Made by a program: the position numbers and the translations under genes. 64,000 nt of DNA from a candidate division TM6 bacterium GW2011_GWF2_28_16. Its GTDB lineage: Bacteria > Babelota > Babeliae > Babelales > UASB340. Location of the stretch: NCBI GenBank assembly GCA_000989185.1, contig LBNX01000002.1, positions 124,001-188,000 on the forward strand, read 5' to 3'. A model generated the notes under the pieces. The model was not told the origin of the DNA. It ran no database searches and was given only the letters and a program-made list of their open reading frames with translations. Shown one piece after another: positions 31,090 through 41,073 of this stretch; the first letter of the stretch is position 1, and each line of letters opens with the position of its first letter.

Positions 31090-32196
31090 TTACGTTCTTT
31101 TAAACTCGCTTATTAATATTAGCGTAAATGTCAGGCCATATGTTAGTTGGAAATCTATAAAAAATAATTGTATTGGGTTTATTAGTAATGTAAAAAAACA
31201 TGTAAGAGTTAGTAAGTGTATGTATTTAGTTTGTTCTGTTAATAAATTTCCCAACTGTATAAATGCAAAAACATAAACGGCTCTAAATAATGAAATGCTA
31301 GGATCTGTTAATATTACGTATATTAATACTATTAATAATAAAAATATATTTTTAAAAATTATATGTATTGGTATAAATGCAAGTAATAACTGCCATATTA
31401 AAATAAATATAATAATATGTAGACCTGATCTTGCTAAATAATGTGAAATTCCCCATATATTAAAGATATTTTTATTTTCAGGATTTAATGCTTCTTTTTT
31501 GCTTCCCCAAAATATAGAAGAAAAGTAATTAAATATTTTTGGGTCTATTTTTTCTTTTAATTTTTTATATAAATTATTTTTTATATTATAAATTTTATTT
31601 TTAAAATTATTATTACTTTCTTTTATAATTTTATAGTTAATATTATTGTAAAATATCGTTGTTAAAATATCTTCTTTTATTAAATATTTTTTGTAAGACG
31701 CGTTTTTGTTTGTTTCTTTTATATAAATATTTTTAAAGAGTATTTTTTGCCCATATTTTAGATCTGTATTTGTGTAAATATATAATAAAATTTTGAAATT
31801 TATTTTATGTTCTTCTTGTGTATCTGGTAAAAATATTTTTTTTACATCTATTAATATTTCTTGTTTAATTCTTGCATGTTTTTTTGTATTTATATTTTCT
31901 ATTGTTGCAATAATATTTATATTTTTATTTTTAATAAAATTTAATAATTTTTGTTGTTTATATATTTGTATAGAATAAATTAATGAACCTGTAAAAAAGA
32001 CTAGAATAAAAATATAATAATATTTATTAAATTTAATATTTTTAAAATATTTATAAAATAAAGATAAACTTGAAATTAAAATTAAACTAATTAATAACGT
32101 TATTTTTAGTTTAAAATTAAAAAGTTCTTGAAAAGATATGCCTGCTATTAAAAATAGCAGGCATAAAAGTAATCGATATTTATTTATTGTCGTCAT
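31090..32196 (-). CDS. ComEC/Rec2-related membrane protein, short form
   Basis: hydrophobic; ISHYLARSGLHIIIFILIWQLLL, PSISLFRAVYVFAFIQLGNLL, NPIQLFFIDFQLTYGLTF typical of the Competence domain; ends without a metallo-beta-lactamase domain. Confidence 0.75.
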   Translation of the reverse strand: MTTINKYRLLLCLLFLIAGISFQELFNFKLKITLLISLILISSLSLFYKYFKNIKFNKYYYIFILVFFTGSLIYSIQIYKQQKLLNFIKNKNINIIATIENINTKKHARIKQEILIDVKKIFLPDTQEEHKINFKILLYIYTNTDLKYGQKILFKNIYIKETNKNASYKKYLIKEDILTTIFYNNINYKIIKESNNNFKNKIYNIKNNLYKKLKEKIDPKIFNYFSSIFWGSKKEALNPENKNIFNIWGISHYLARSGLHIIIFILIWQLLLAFIPIHIIFKNIFLLLIVLIYVILTDPSISLFRAVYVFAFIQLGNLLTEQTKYIHLLTLTCFFTLLINPIQLFFIDFQLTYGLTFTLILISEFKRT

Positions 32197-32458
32197 TAAT
32201 TAATGATACTATTGCTTGTTTTAAGATCTCTATTTTTGTACCATCAAAAACTTCTATTATTATTTCGTTTTCTCTAATTTCAAAAATTTTGCCAATTATT
32301 CCACTGCTGGTGATAATTTTATCTCCAGTTTTTAGACTGTTTAGCATATTTTGTATAGCTACTTTTTGTTTATTTTGTGGGCGAATTATTAAAAAATAAA
32401 ATATTAAGATAAAAAACACCATAATAAGAATTTGGCTGTAATTTGCAATATTGTACAT
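32180..32458 (-). CDS. yajC: preprotein translocase subunit YajC
   Basis: MVFFILIFYFLIIRPQNKQKVAIQNMLNSLKTGDKIITSSGIIGKI. Confidence 0.93.
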   Translation of the reverse strand: MYNIANYSQILIMVFFILIFYFLIIRPQNKQKVAIQNMLNSLKTGDKIITSSGIIGKIFEIRENEIIIEVFDGTKIEILKQAIVSLINDDNK

Positions 32459-32586
32459 AGTTTTTCTTTCGATTATTTAAATTATTTAAAAATATTATCT
32501 TATTTATATTTACTTTAAAAAATTATTATATCTAAATATAGTTTTATTTAAATATTAATTAAAATTTAATAATTAGAAAGAAATTT

Positions 32587-33840
32587 ATGAAAATATCAAA
32601 AATATGGGCAACCCAAATTTTAGATTCCCGTGGCTGGCCAACAATAGAATGTAATTTATTGTTAGAAAATAATTATTTAATTAAATCTAGTGTGCCTTCT
32701 GGAGCTTCTACAGGTAAATTTGAAGCGATAGAGTTGCGAGATGGGGATAAAAATAATTATTTGGGTAAAAGTGTTTTAAAGGCTGTAAATAATATAAATA
32801 AAATAATTGCCCCTAAATTTATTAATAAATCCCCAGATCTAAAAAAAATAGACCGAGAATTAATTAATCTTGATGGCACTGAAAATAAATCTAAATTGGG
32901 CGCAAATGCAATTCTTGCCGTAAGTATGGTAATTGCAAGAGCACAAGCTTATGCACAGGGGCAAGAATTATATCAATTTATTGGTAATTTTTTTGGCAAT
33001 AAAAATTTTAATTCACCAAAATGCATGTTTAATATATTAAATGGTGGTGCGCATGCAGATAATAATATTGCTTTTCAAGAATTTATGATTATGCCAATAT
33101 CTGGTAATAATTTTGCGCAAAATTTAGAAATGGCTGTTATTGTTTATAATAAATTAAAAAATATATTAAAAACTAAAAAATATTTTACAGGTGTTGGAGA
33201 TGAAGGAGGCTTTGCCCCTAATCTAGAAAATCAGGGCAAAGAAGCTATAACAAAAATATTTGATTTATTAAGCGAAGCTATAGAACAATCGGGCTTTACG
33301 CTTGGTAAAGATATTGTATTTTGTTTAGACGTTGCGGCTTCACAATTTTATGATAGTAATAATAAAATTTATAATTTGGGTAAAGAAAAACCATCACAAA
33401 ATGAATTAATAAGTTTTTACGAAGATTTAATTAAAGCTTATAAAATTTATTCTATAGAAGATGGGCTTGATGAACAAGATTGGGCCGGTTGGCAAAATTT
33501 AACAAGTAAGCTTGGTGATAAATTAATACTAGTTGGTGACGATATTTTTGTAACCAACCCAAAATTAATTCAAAAGGGTGTAAATAATAAAATTGCTAAC
33601 TCTGTGCTTATAAAACCAAATCAAATAGGGACAGTAACAGAAACTCTTGATGCTATAAAATTAGCCCAAAAAAATAATTATAAAATTGTAATTTCGCACA
33701 GATCTGGTGAAACTTGTGATACTTTTATTGCAGATTTAGCTGTTGGTGTTAATGCTGGGTTTATGAAATCTGGTGCACCATGCAGATGTGAGCGTGTTGC
33801 AAAATATAATAGACTATTAGAAATAGAGAGTACTAAATAA
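32587..33840 (+). CDS. eno: enolase
   Basis: ILDSRGWPTIE, SGASTGKFEAIELRDGD, GGAHADNNIAFQEFMI, SIEDGLDEQDW, LIKPNQIGT, SHRSGET. Confidence 0.98.
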   Translation: MKISKIWATQILDSRGWPTIECNLLLENNYLIKSSVPSGASTGKFEAIELRDGDKNNYLGKSVLKAVNNINKIIAPKFINKSPDLKKIDRELINLDGTENKSKLGANAILAVSMVIARAQAYAQGQELYQFIGNFFGNKNFNSPKCMFNILNGGAHADNNIAFQEFMIMPISGNNFAQNLEMAVIVYNKLKNILKTKKYFTGVGDEGGFAPNLENQGKEAITKIFDLLSEAIEQSGFTLGKDIVFCLDVAASQFYDSNNKIYNLGKEKPSQNELISFYEDLIKAYKIYSIEDGLDEQDWAGWQNLTSKLGDKLILVGDDIFVTNPKLIQKGVNNKIANSVLIKPNQIGTVTETLDAIKLAQKNNYKIVISHRSGETCDTFIADLAVGVNAGFMKSGAPCRCERVAKYNRLLEIESTK

Positions 33841-33907
33841 GATATAGTAAGATAGTAAAATTTAGCCATTAGTCGCACCCCATTTTATGTGCTAAAATAA
33901 CATTATT

Positions 33908-34975
33908 ATGAAAATAGCAGTATTACTCTCTGGCGGGGTTGATAGCTCCGTTGCCTTAAAATTATTACATGATCAAGGGCATGATCTAACAGCATATTAT
34001 TTAAAAATTTGGCTAGAAGATGAAGTTTCGTATTTGGGCCAGTGCCCATGGGAAGAAGATCTAAAATTTGCCAGCGCTGTATGTTCGCAGCTAAATGTTC
34101 CATTAAAAGTTGTAAATATGCAAAAAGAATATTGGGACAAAATTGTCAGTTATACTATTTCTGAAGTAAAAAGTGGGCGTACACCTAGCCCGGATATTTT
34201 TTGTAATAAACAAATAAAATTTGGTGCATTTTTTGATGTAGTTGGAAATGATTTTGATAAAATTGCTACAGGTCACTATGCTAGAATAGAAAAACAAGAG
34301 AATAAATTTTTACTAAAAAAAGCCAAAGATAGTTTTAAAGACCAAACATATTTTTTATCACATTTAAATCAAGAACAGTTAGCTAAATTAATATTCCCAA
34401 TAGGTGATTTAAAAAAAGAAGAAGTGCGAAAAATAGCTATCGAAAATAATTTAGCTAATGCTAACAGAAAAGATAGTCAGGGGATTTGTTTTTTAGGTAA
34501 AATTAAATTCAGTGATTTTATAAAAAATTATTTAGGTGAAAAAAAGGGTGATTTAATAGAATTTGAAACTGGTAAAGTTTTAGGTTCGCATGAGGGTTTT
34601 TGGTATTATACTATTGGGCAGCGTAAGGGTATAGGCCTTTCGGGTGGACCTTGGTTTGTTGTAGCCAAAGATACAGAAAAAAATATAATTTATATTTCTA
34701 GTAAATATTATTCACAAGAAAAATCTAGAAAAGAATTTATAGTGTTAAATTTTAATTGGATCTCAGGAGAGACTCCAGACTCTGTATTAAAAGAAAAAGA
34801 AAATTTACAAGTAAAAATTAGACATGGTGAATATTTATATAATTGTAAATTAAGCTTTATAGAGGCTAATAAAGCAAAAGTTGTGTTAGATAAAGATGAT
34901 CAAGGCATAGCTTCGGGTCAATTTGCAGTATTTTATGATGATGAAATTTGTCTTGGCTGTGGCAAAATAGAATAG
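33908..34975 (+). CDS. mnmA: tRNA-specific 2-thiouridylase MnmA
   Basis: IAVLLSGGVDSSVALKLL, GRTPSPDIFCNKQIKFG, ATGHYAR, DQTYFLSHL, DSQGICFLGK, TIGQRKGIGLSGGPWFV. Confidence 0.97.
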   Translation: MKIAVLLSGGVDSSVALKLLHDQGHDLTAYYLKIWLEDEVSYLGQCPWEEDLKFASAVCSQLNVPLKVVNMQKEYWDKIVSYTISEVKSGRTPSPDIFCNKQIKFGAFFDVVGNDFDKIATGHYARIEKQENKFLLKKAKDSFKDQTYFLSHLNQEQLAKLIFPIGDLKKEEVRKIAIENNLANANRKDSQGICFLGKIKFSDFIKNYLGEKKGDLIEFETGKVLGSHEGFWYYTIGQRKGIGLSGGPWFVVAKDTEKNIIYISSKYYSQEKSRKEFIVLNFNWISGETPDSVLKEKENLQVKIRHGEYLYNCKLSFIEANKAKVVLDKDDQGIASGQFAVFYDDEICLGCGKIE

Positions 34976-34980
34976 TTTTT

Positions 34981-35964
34981 ATGAATAATAATTTTGATCA
35001 AGAAAATAAAATTAATAAATATATTTATAGAGAAAAAAATTTAACGCCTGCAGCTCGAGTTAAAGAACTTGTTGGTACTTTTGCAAAATCTTTGCCTATG
35101 TTTGTAAGCTCTAAAAATTCTGTAAAATATTTACAAAATACTAATTTAAAAGATTGGTATACGCCATCTATTCCAGAATTTAGTAGCGAAATTTTAAAAA
35201 TAACTTGGATAGGTCATTCTTCATTTTTAATACAAATTATGGGATTAAATATTCTTGTTGATCCTATATTTTTTGACTTAATGTTTTTTTATAAAAGAGT
35301 TGTCCCTGCAGGAATAGATATAAAAAAATTACCAAAAATAGATTTTATTTTAATTTCTCATGATCATGCAGATCATCTTGATTATAAAAGTTTACTTGAA
35401 CTTAAAAAATTTAATTCAAAAATTTTAATCCCCAAGGGGACTATAAATTGGTTTAATAAAAATAATTTTATAAATATAAAAGAGTTTGATTGGTGGCAAG
35501 ATTTTATATTTAATTTTAAAAATAAAATTATTAAATTTAGTTTTTTACCTGCAGTTCACTGGTCTGGTAGAAAGTATGCTCAAATTAATAAATCTTGTTG
35601 GGGCAGTTGGATGATTAGTGCTAATAATAAAAATATTTTTTTTGCAGGAGATACAGCTTACGATAAACATTTTATAGATATAGCTAAAGATTTTGAAATA
35701 GACGTTGCATTGTTACCAATAGGGCCTGTTGAACCTAGAAATATAGTTAAACATTCACATATGGATTCAATAGAAGCTGTAAAGGCATTTATTGATTTAA
35801 ATGCAAAAAATTTTATACCTATGCACTGGGGAACTTTTAAAGTTAATCTTGATAATTTTTATTTGCCTGTAAAAAAATTATACTCATGTTGGCAAGAACA
35901 TGAATATAATTTAAAAACTAAAAATTTATGTGTTTTAAAATTTGGACAAAGTATTCAACTTTGA
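34981..35964 (+). CDS. metallo-beta-lactamase-fold hydrolase (NAPE-PLD/UlaG-like)
   Basis: TWIGHSSFLIQIMGLNILVDPIF, LISHDHADHLD, FFAGDTAYD, MHWGTF; start set after the mnmA stop. Confidence 0.87.
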   Translation: MNNNFDQENKINKYIYREKNLTPAARVKELVGTFAKSLPMFVSSKNSVKYLQNTNLKDWYTPSIPEFSSEILKITWIGHSSFLIQIMGLNILVDPIFFDLMFFYKRVVPAGIDIKKLPKIDFILISHDHADHLDYKSLLELKKFNSKILIPKGTINWFNKNNFINIKEFDWWQDFIFNFKNKIIKFSFLPAVHWSGRKYAQINKSCWGSWMISANNKNIFFAGDTAYDKHFIDIAKDFEIDVALLPIGPVEPRNIVKHSHMDSIEAVKAFIDLNAKNFIPMHWGTFKVNLDNFYLPVKKLYSCWQEHEYNLKTKNLCVLKFGQSIQL

Positions 35965-37031
35965 TTTTCTAACCAATTAATTGTTTGGTTATGAATTATT
36001 TTAAGCCCAACAGCTTCGTACTCTAACATTTTGGTAGGTCTAGATACCCAATTGATTATATCTTTATCCCTAAATAATAAACCTACATCGCTAGCAGCCA
36101 TATATTTGTATAAATCGTTATAATTTGCATCTATTATTACATAACTGTGTGTTGGAATTTTTTGTAATATTAATAAGTTTTCAAGATCTTTTTTATCATG
36201 AGATAAAATTAATAAAAAACATTTTTTGTTTTTATTATATTGTTCAAAAAAATATTCAATAATTTCTGGAATACATTGCCATGGCTTATAAGACCCAGAA
36301 TAACAATAAACAGGTTGGTCTAATTTTATATTTAAATTATTTCTTACTTCTTGTCGCCATAGTAAAATCTGTTTCTCGTTTATCGATTGAGGTATATCAT
36401 TTTTTGCTAAATATAATTTTGATCTAGATGCGTTAAAATTTGTTATTAAATATTCTTTTAATGCAGGTGAAACAGCTTCTATAGTTTTTAAAAAATTTAA
36501 ACCTGTATTTTTTCGGTAAGCCTCTAGTTCTATTTTGTGTAGTTGCCTGTAAATATTTTTTCTAAATCTTTTTATAAAAAAGTTTTCTGTTATATTTTGG
36601 TACGAAAATCTATATTCTTCGGCATTTAACCCTCTAGCTTGTATTTTTAAGTTTATATTACTTGTATCTTTATATCTGCTTATATTATTTAAAGTTTTTT
36701 GTGCAATCCAGCCTGCAAGCGGCCCGCGGGCTATTATATTTTGATAATCTATAAATCTGAATAATTCATTAAGCTGGAAGACTGCAAAATTTAGTGTAAA
36801 TTTGCTTATAAATGGTAACCGTCTGCACAAAATAAAATGTAATCTATTATGTGCAGGTATTAGTTCTTGTAGGGTTTTGTTGCTTGGTCTAGTTTTTTCA
36901 AAAGATATTAAATATACTTCAAGGTTTACATCTTCTTGTAGTAAATTTAAAATTGGTTTTAAAACTTGGCTTATAAAAATAGAGTTCGATATGCTATCAT
37001 ATAAAATAAAAGTTAAATATTTGGTTAACAT
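35955..37031 (-). CDS. glycosyltransferase family 4-like protein
   Basis: C-terminal GT-B-like region (YMAASDVGLLFRDKDIINWVSRPTKMLEYEAVGLKII). Confidence 0.75.
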   Translation of the reverse strand: MLTKYLTFILYDSISNSIFISQVLKPILNLLQEDVNLEVYLISFEKTRPSNKTLQELIPAHNRLHFILCRRLPFISKFTLNFAVFQLNELFRFIDYQNIIARGPLAGWIAQKTLNNISRYKDTSNINLKIQARGLNAEEYRFSYQNITENFFIKRFRKNIYRQLHKIELEAYRKNTGLNFLKTIEAVSPALKEYLITNFNASRSKLYLAKNDIPQSINEKQILLWRQEVRNNLNIKLDQPVYCYSGSYKPWQCIPEIIEYFFEQYNKNKKCFLLILSHDKKDLENLLILQKIPTHSYVIIDANYNDLYKYMAASDVGLLFRDKDIINWVSRPTKMLEYEAVGLKIIHNQTINWLENQS

Positions 37032-37100
37032 AAAAAAAATCCTTTAAATATAAAATATCACTTAATTAATTTTTTGAAATATAGTAAAAAAAAGGGTTAA

Positions 37101-39494
37101 ATGGCTATGAAGTTTATAAAAAAGTTTGAAGAGCTTGGTATTAATGATATTTCACTGGTTGGTGGCAAAAATGCTTCTCTGGGTGAAATGATACAAAATT
37201 TGAGTTCTAAAGGGGTGCTTATACCCTCAGGTTTTGTAATTACTGCGCAATCATATAAATATTATTTAAATTTTAATAATTTAGATAAAAAAATAAGTTT
37301 ATTACTAAAAAATATTAATAAAAATAATTTAAAACAGTTTGCTGTTATTGGTAAAAAAATAAGAAATTTAATTTATAAAGCTAATTTTCCTAAAGATTTA
37401 GAACAAGAAATATTACAAAGTTATATAGAAATGCAAAAAAAATATGGCAAATTATGCTCTGTAGCTGTACGATCATCAGCTACAGCAGAAGATTTGCCCG
37501 AAGCCTCTTTTGCAGGGCAGCAAGATACTTTCTTAAATGTTTCGGGAGAAAAAGAATTACTTAATGCTTGTAAAAAATCTTTTGCATCACTTTTTAATGA
37601 TAGAGCTATTTCTTATAGAATAGATCATAAATTTGATCACATGAGCGTTTATTTATCTATTGGTATTCAAAAAATGGTCAGATCAGACAAGGCAAGTGCA
37701 GGTGTTGCTTTTACTCTTGATACAGAATCCGGATTTAAAGACATAATTTTTATTAATTCTTCTTATGGTCTTGGTGAAAATGTTGTTCAGGGAAGTGTTA
37801 GCCCAGACGAATTTTATGTACATAAATTAACTTTAGAAAAAGGGTTTGCACCAATATTAAAAAAAAGATTAGGCTCTAAAGATAAAAAATTAATTTATTC
37901 TGGTGTTTTAAATAATCCTGTTAAAAATATATTAGTTAATCAAGAAGACAAAATAAAATATTCTTTAAATGACCAAGAAATTTTAACAATAGCTAAACAG
38001 TGTCTAATTATAGAAAAACATTATTCTAATTTTAAGAATAAATGGGTTCCTATGGATATAGAATGGGCCAAAGATGGTTTGGATGGTAAAATTTATATCG
38101 TTCAAGCAAGGCCCGAAACGGTGCATTCTTTAAAACAAGACCAAAATTTTACGCAAGAGTATATTCTTGATAAAAAAAGTAACAATAAAGTTTTAGTAAC
38201 AGGAAAAAGTGTTGGACGAAAAATTGCCACAGGGACAGTAAGAGTAATTTCTAGTGCAAAAAATATGCATCAAGTAAAACAGGGTGATATTTTGGTAACA
38301 GATATGACAGACCCTGATTGGGAACCAATCATGAAGCGTGCGGCTGGTATTGTTACAAACAGAGGCGGTAGAACTTGTCATGCTGCAATTGTAAGCAGGG
38401 AAATTGGTATTCCTGCTATAGTTGGTGCTGATGGTGCAACCAAAAAATTAAAAACTGGAGATATAGTAACTATAGATTGCAGTAGTGGTGAAGTTGGATA
38501 TGTTTATGCAGGTAAAATAAATTTTAAAATAGAAAAAATAGAACTTAAAAAAATACCAAAATTAAAAACAGAAATTTTTACAAATATTGGCGACCCTGAT
38601 GAAGCTTTTAATGTTGCAAAATTACCAGTGCAGGGTGTAGGCCTTGCAAGGCTTGAATTTATTATAAATAATTCTATAAAAATTCACCCATGTGCACTTG
38701 TTGAACCAGAAAAGGTTTTGTTAAAAAAAGATAAAGAAATAATAAATAAATTAACTGTTGGATATAAAAATAAAAAACAATATTTTATAGATAAACTAGC
38801 TCAAGAAGCAGGAACTATTGCTGCTGCGTTTTATCCAAGACCAGTAATTATTAGACTTTCAGATTTTAAGAGCAACGAATATAAACAGCTTATTGCAGGC
38901 AAATATTTTGAGCCAGAAGAAGAAAATCCAATGATAGGCTTTCGTGGAGCTTCTAGATATTATAACGAAAAATATAAACATGCTTTTGAGCTTGAATGTT
39001 TGGCTATAAAAAAAATAAGAGAAGAAATGGGCCTTGATAATGTAATTGTTATGATTCCATTTGTTCGTACAACAAAAGAAGCAGAGCTTGTTTTGCAGGA
39101 AATGAAAAAAAATAAACTTGAACGAGGCAAAGATGGGCTTCAAGTTTATATGATGTGCGAAATTCCATCTAATGTAATTTTGATAGATGAATTTAGTAAA
39201 TATTTTGATGGATTTTCTATAGGCTCTAATGATTTAACTCAGACAACTTTGGCGGTAGACAGAGATTCAGAATTAGTAGCAAATATTTTTGATGAAAGAA
39301 ATGATGCTGTAAAAATTATGATGTCTATGGCTATTAAAGGGGCTAAAAGAAATAAAAAGAAGATTGGTATTTGTGGCCAAGCACCTTCAGATTATCCCGA
39401 GATTACAGAGTTTTTGGTTAAAGAAGGAATAGATTCTATTTCTTTAAATCCAGATACTGTATTAAAAGAAATTGTTTTGCTTGCTAAAAAATAA
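37101..39494 (+). CDS. ppsA: phosphoenolpyruvate synthase
   Basis: ISLVGGKNASLGEMIQNL, AVRSSATAEDLPEASFAGQQDTFLN, GGRTCHAAIVSREIGIPAIVG, GFSIGSNDLTQTTLAVDRDS, ICGQAPSDYPE. Confidence 0.98.
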   Translation: MAMKFIKKFEELGINDISLVGGKNASLGEMIQNLSSKGVLIPSGFVITAQSYKYYLNFNNLDKKISLLLKNINKNNLKQFAVIGKKIRNLIYKANFPKDLEQEILQSYIEMQKKYGKLCSVAVRSSATAEDLPEASFAGQQDTFLNVSGEKELLNACKKSFASLFNDRAISYRIDHKFDHMSVYLSIGIQKMVRSDKASAGVAFTLDTESGFKDIIFINSSYGLGENVVQGSVSPDEFYVHKLTLEKGFAPILKKRLGSKDKKLIYSGVLNNPVKNILVNQEDKIKYSLNDQEILTIAKQCLIIEKHYSNFKNKWVPMDIEWAKDGLDGKIYIVQARPETVHSLKQDQNFTQEYILDKKSNNKVLVTGKSVGRKIATGTVRVISSAKNMHQVKQGDILVTDMTDPDWEPIMKRAAGIVTNRGGRTCHAAIVSREIGIPAIVGADGATKKLKTGDIVTIDCSSGEVGYVYAGKINFKIEKIELKKIPKLKTEIFTNIGDPDEAFNVAKLPVQGVGLARLEFIINNSIKIHPCALVEPEKVLLKKDKEIINKLTVGYKNKKQYFIDKLAQEAGTIAAAFYPRPVIIRLSDFKSNEYKQLIAGKYFEPEEENPMIGFRGASRYYNEKYKHAFELECLAIKKIREEMGLDNVIVMIPFVRTTKEAELVLQEMKKNKLERGKDGLQVYMMCEIPSNVILIDEFSKYFDGFSIGSNDLTQTTLAVDRDSELVANIFDERNDAVKIMMSMAIKGAKRNKKKIGICGQAPSDYPEITEFLVKEGIDSISLNPDTVLKEIVLLAKK

Positions 39495-39507
39495 ACTGAC
39501 ACAAATA

Positions 39508-39543
39508 AAAATACCCGAGAAATAAAGTCTCGGGTATTTTTTT
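39508..39543 (+). terminator. rho-independent terminator after ppsA
   Basis: aaaatacccgagaaataaagtctcgggtattttttt. Confidence 0.9.
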
Positions 39544-39555
39544 GTCTTAAATTTA

Positions 39556-40041
39556 TTATTCTTCGAAATCTAGAAAATAGACAATACCATCACATGGATT
39601 TGTTATATTGTTTCCATAAGTATCGTTTGCAGCCTTTCTTATTATTGTTTCGAATTCAGGGTTAGATGTTTCAATTTCATTAATAAATATTGTAAAGGTA
39701 GAATCTTTTTCTACATTATCTATCTTTTGTATTACATTTTTAATATGCATATTATTTATTTTTTTTACTAATCTTTTTGCACTTACGAACATAAGAGGCG
39801 TTTCACTTATAAGAGACTTTTCACTGTTATTTGGCATAGAAAGTATTTTATTAAAATTATTTATTTTGATGTTTTTACCTTTTTTAATATTTAGTTCTAA
39901 TAAGTCGCCTTTTTTTGCTAAAGCATGTGTAATTGAAATATTCCAATCTTTTTTGGTTTTGTTTTTAATTACAACGTCAAAAGCAGAACAAATGTTTGTT
40001 ACTGCTAAAGCTAATAAAATTAATAAAATATTTTTATTCAT
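39556..40041 (-). CDS. small secreted protein, tandem family member 1
   Basis: signal peptide MNKNILLILLALAVTNICSA; shared FDVVIKNKTKKDWNI, FINEIETSNPE, DGIVYFLD motifs. Confidence 0.85.
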   Translation of the reverse strand: MNKNILLILLALAVTNICSAFDVVIKNKTKKDWNISITHALAKKGDLLELNIKKGKNIKINNFNKILSMPNNSEKSLISETPLMFVSAKRLVKKINNMHIKNVIQKIDNVEKDSTFTIFINEIETSNPEFETIIRKAANDTYGNNITNPCDGIVYFLDFEE

Positions 40042-40061
40042 AAAATTTCCTTTTTATTATA

Positions 40062-40583
40062 TTAATTAACGTCAAAGTAATAGACAACCCCATCATATGG
40101 TAGTGTAGTGTCGGGATCAAGAGAAGGTCTTGAAGAAATCATTTTTGCGTATTCAGGGTCAGATGTTTTAATTTCATTGATAACCACTGTAGGGGTATAA
40201 TTTTTCCCTTGTGTTATTTTAGTTGCTTCAATATTGGCGTCTAATTTGTTAAGATTGCAGTATAATTCGCGCCCCATTAAATTTTTAAAATTCACATTGT
40301 TTGCTTTTTTTATTAATCTTGTTAATGCCAAAAGTATTTTAGGCATTTTATCCTCATTTGGTATAGAGAGTATTTTACATAAATTATTTATCTTTTTGTT
40401 TGTACCTTTTTTAATATTTACTTCTACGAATTGTCCGCCTTTATTATCCTTAAATAAATTTGGAGGGTATACAAGTGAAACATTCCAATCTTTTTTTGTA
40501 TTATTTTTAATTATAATATTAAAGGCAGAACAAATGTTTGTTACTGCTAAAGCTAATAAAATTAATAAAATATTTTTGTTCAT
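40062..40583 (-). CDS. small secreted protein, tandem family member 2
   Basis: identical 20-aa leader to member 1; FNIIIKNNTKKDWNV, VINEIKTSDPE, DGVVYYFD. Confidence 0.85.
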   Translation of the reverse strand: MNKNILLILLALAVTNICSAFNIIIKNNTKKDWNVSLVYPPNLFKDNKGGQFVEVNIKKGTNKKINNLCKILSIPNEDKMPKILLALTRLIKKANNVNFKNLMGRELYCNLNKLDANIEATKITQGKNYTPTVVINEIKTSDPEYAKMISSRPSLDPDTTLPYDGVVYYFDVN

Positions 40584-40609
40584 AAAATTCCTTTAACTTA
40601 ACGATTAAC

Positions 40610-41005
40610 TTATTCTATATAATAAAAAATTCCATCTCGAGTTGTAACTTTTTCTTTAATACTGGGTCTGGTTGTGTTACTTGGTTTATTTGTTTCTTTA
40701 ATTGTGATTAGTGTATCGCCAGATGAACTAATTTCTTTTTGAAACATTAAACGATGAGGTCGGTCCATTTTTATGTAAGTTATGTTAGATCCTAGTTGAA
40801 TTATCAAAGGTTTTTGTGACTTTGTGTTTATTGCTTGGGACCACTGTGATTGAGGGTTAATTGCGCCTTTAGCTACAAAGCGTCCATTATCAGCAATTTG
40901 CGCTTGCCAAATTTGTTTTGTGTCATTTTTAATGGTTATATTTATTGCTGAACAAATGTTGGCTATAAATAAACCTGTCAAAATTAATAAAATATTTTTA
41001 TTCAT
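40610..41005 (-). CDS. small secreted protein, tandem family member 3 (shortest, most divergent)
   Basis: leader MNKNILLILTGLFIANICSA; INITIKNDTKQIWQA; DGIFYYIE end. Confidence 0.8.
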   Translation of the reverse strand: MNKNILLILTGLFIANICSAINITIKNDTKQIWQAQIADNGRFVAKGAINPQSQWSQAINTKSQKPLIIQLGSNITYIKMDRPHRLMFQKEISSSGDTLITIKETNKPSNTTRPSIKEKVTTRDGIFYYIE

Positions 41006-41021
41006 AAAATTCCCTTTTTTA

Positions 41022-41060
41022 AAAAGAATACCCAGAATTATTTTCTGGGTATTCTTTATT
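41022..41060 (-). terminator. rho-independent terminator within the tandem family
   Basis: aaagaatacccagaattattttctgggtattcttt. Confidence 0.8.
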
Positions 41061-41073
41061 TTAATTACTTAGA

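Noticed and set aside
34948-34980. Extended N-terminus of the MBL-fold ORF overlapping mnmA
   Set aside because: A better ATG (MNNNFDQ) occurs at 34981 just after the mnmA stop; the extension MSWLWQNRIVF is mnmA in another frame.
39866-40596. Plus-strand ORFs 39866..40069 and 40234..40596 with similar C-termini (AEQMFVTAKANKINKIFLFIKF)
   Set aside because: They are antisense to the duplicated signal-peptide regions of the secreted family; their similarity reflects that duplication.
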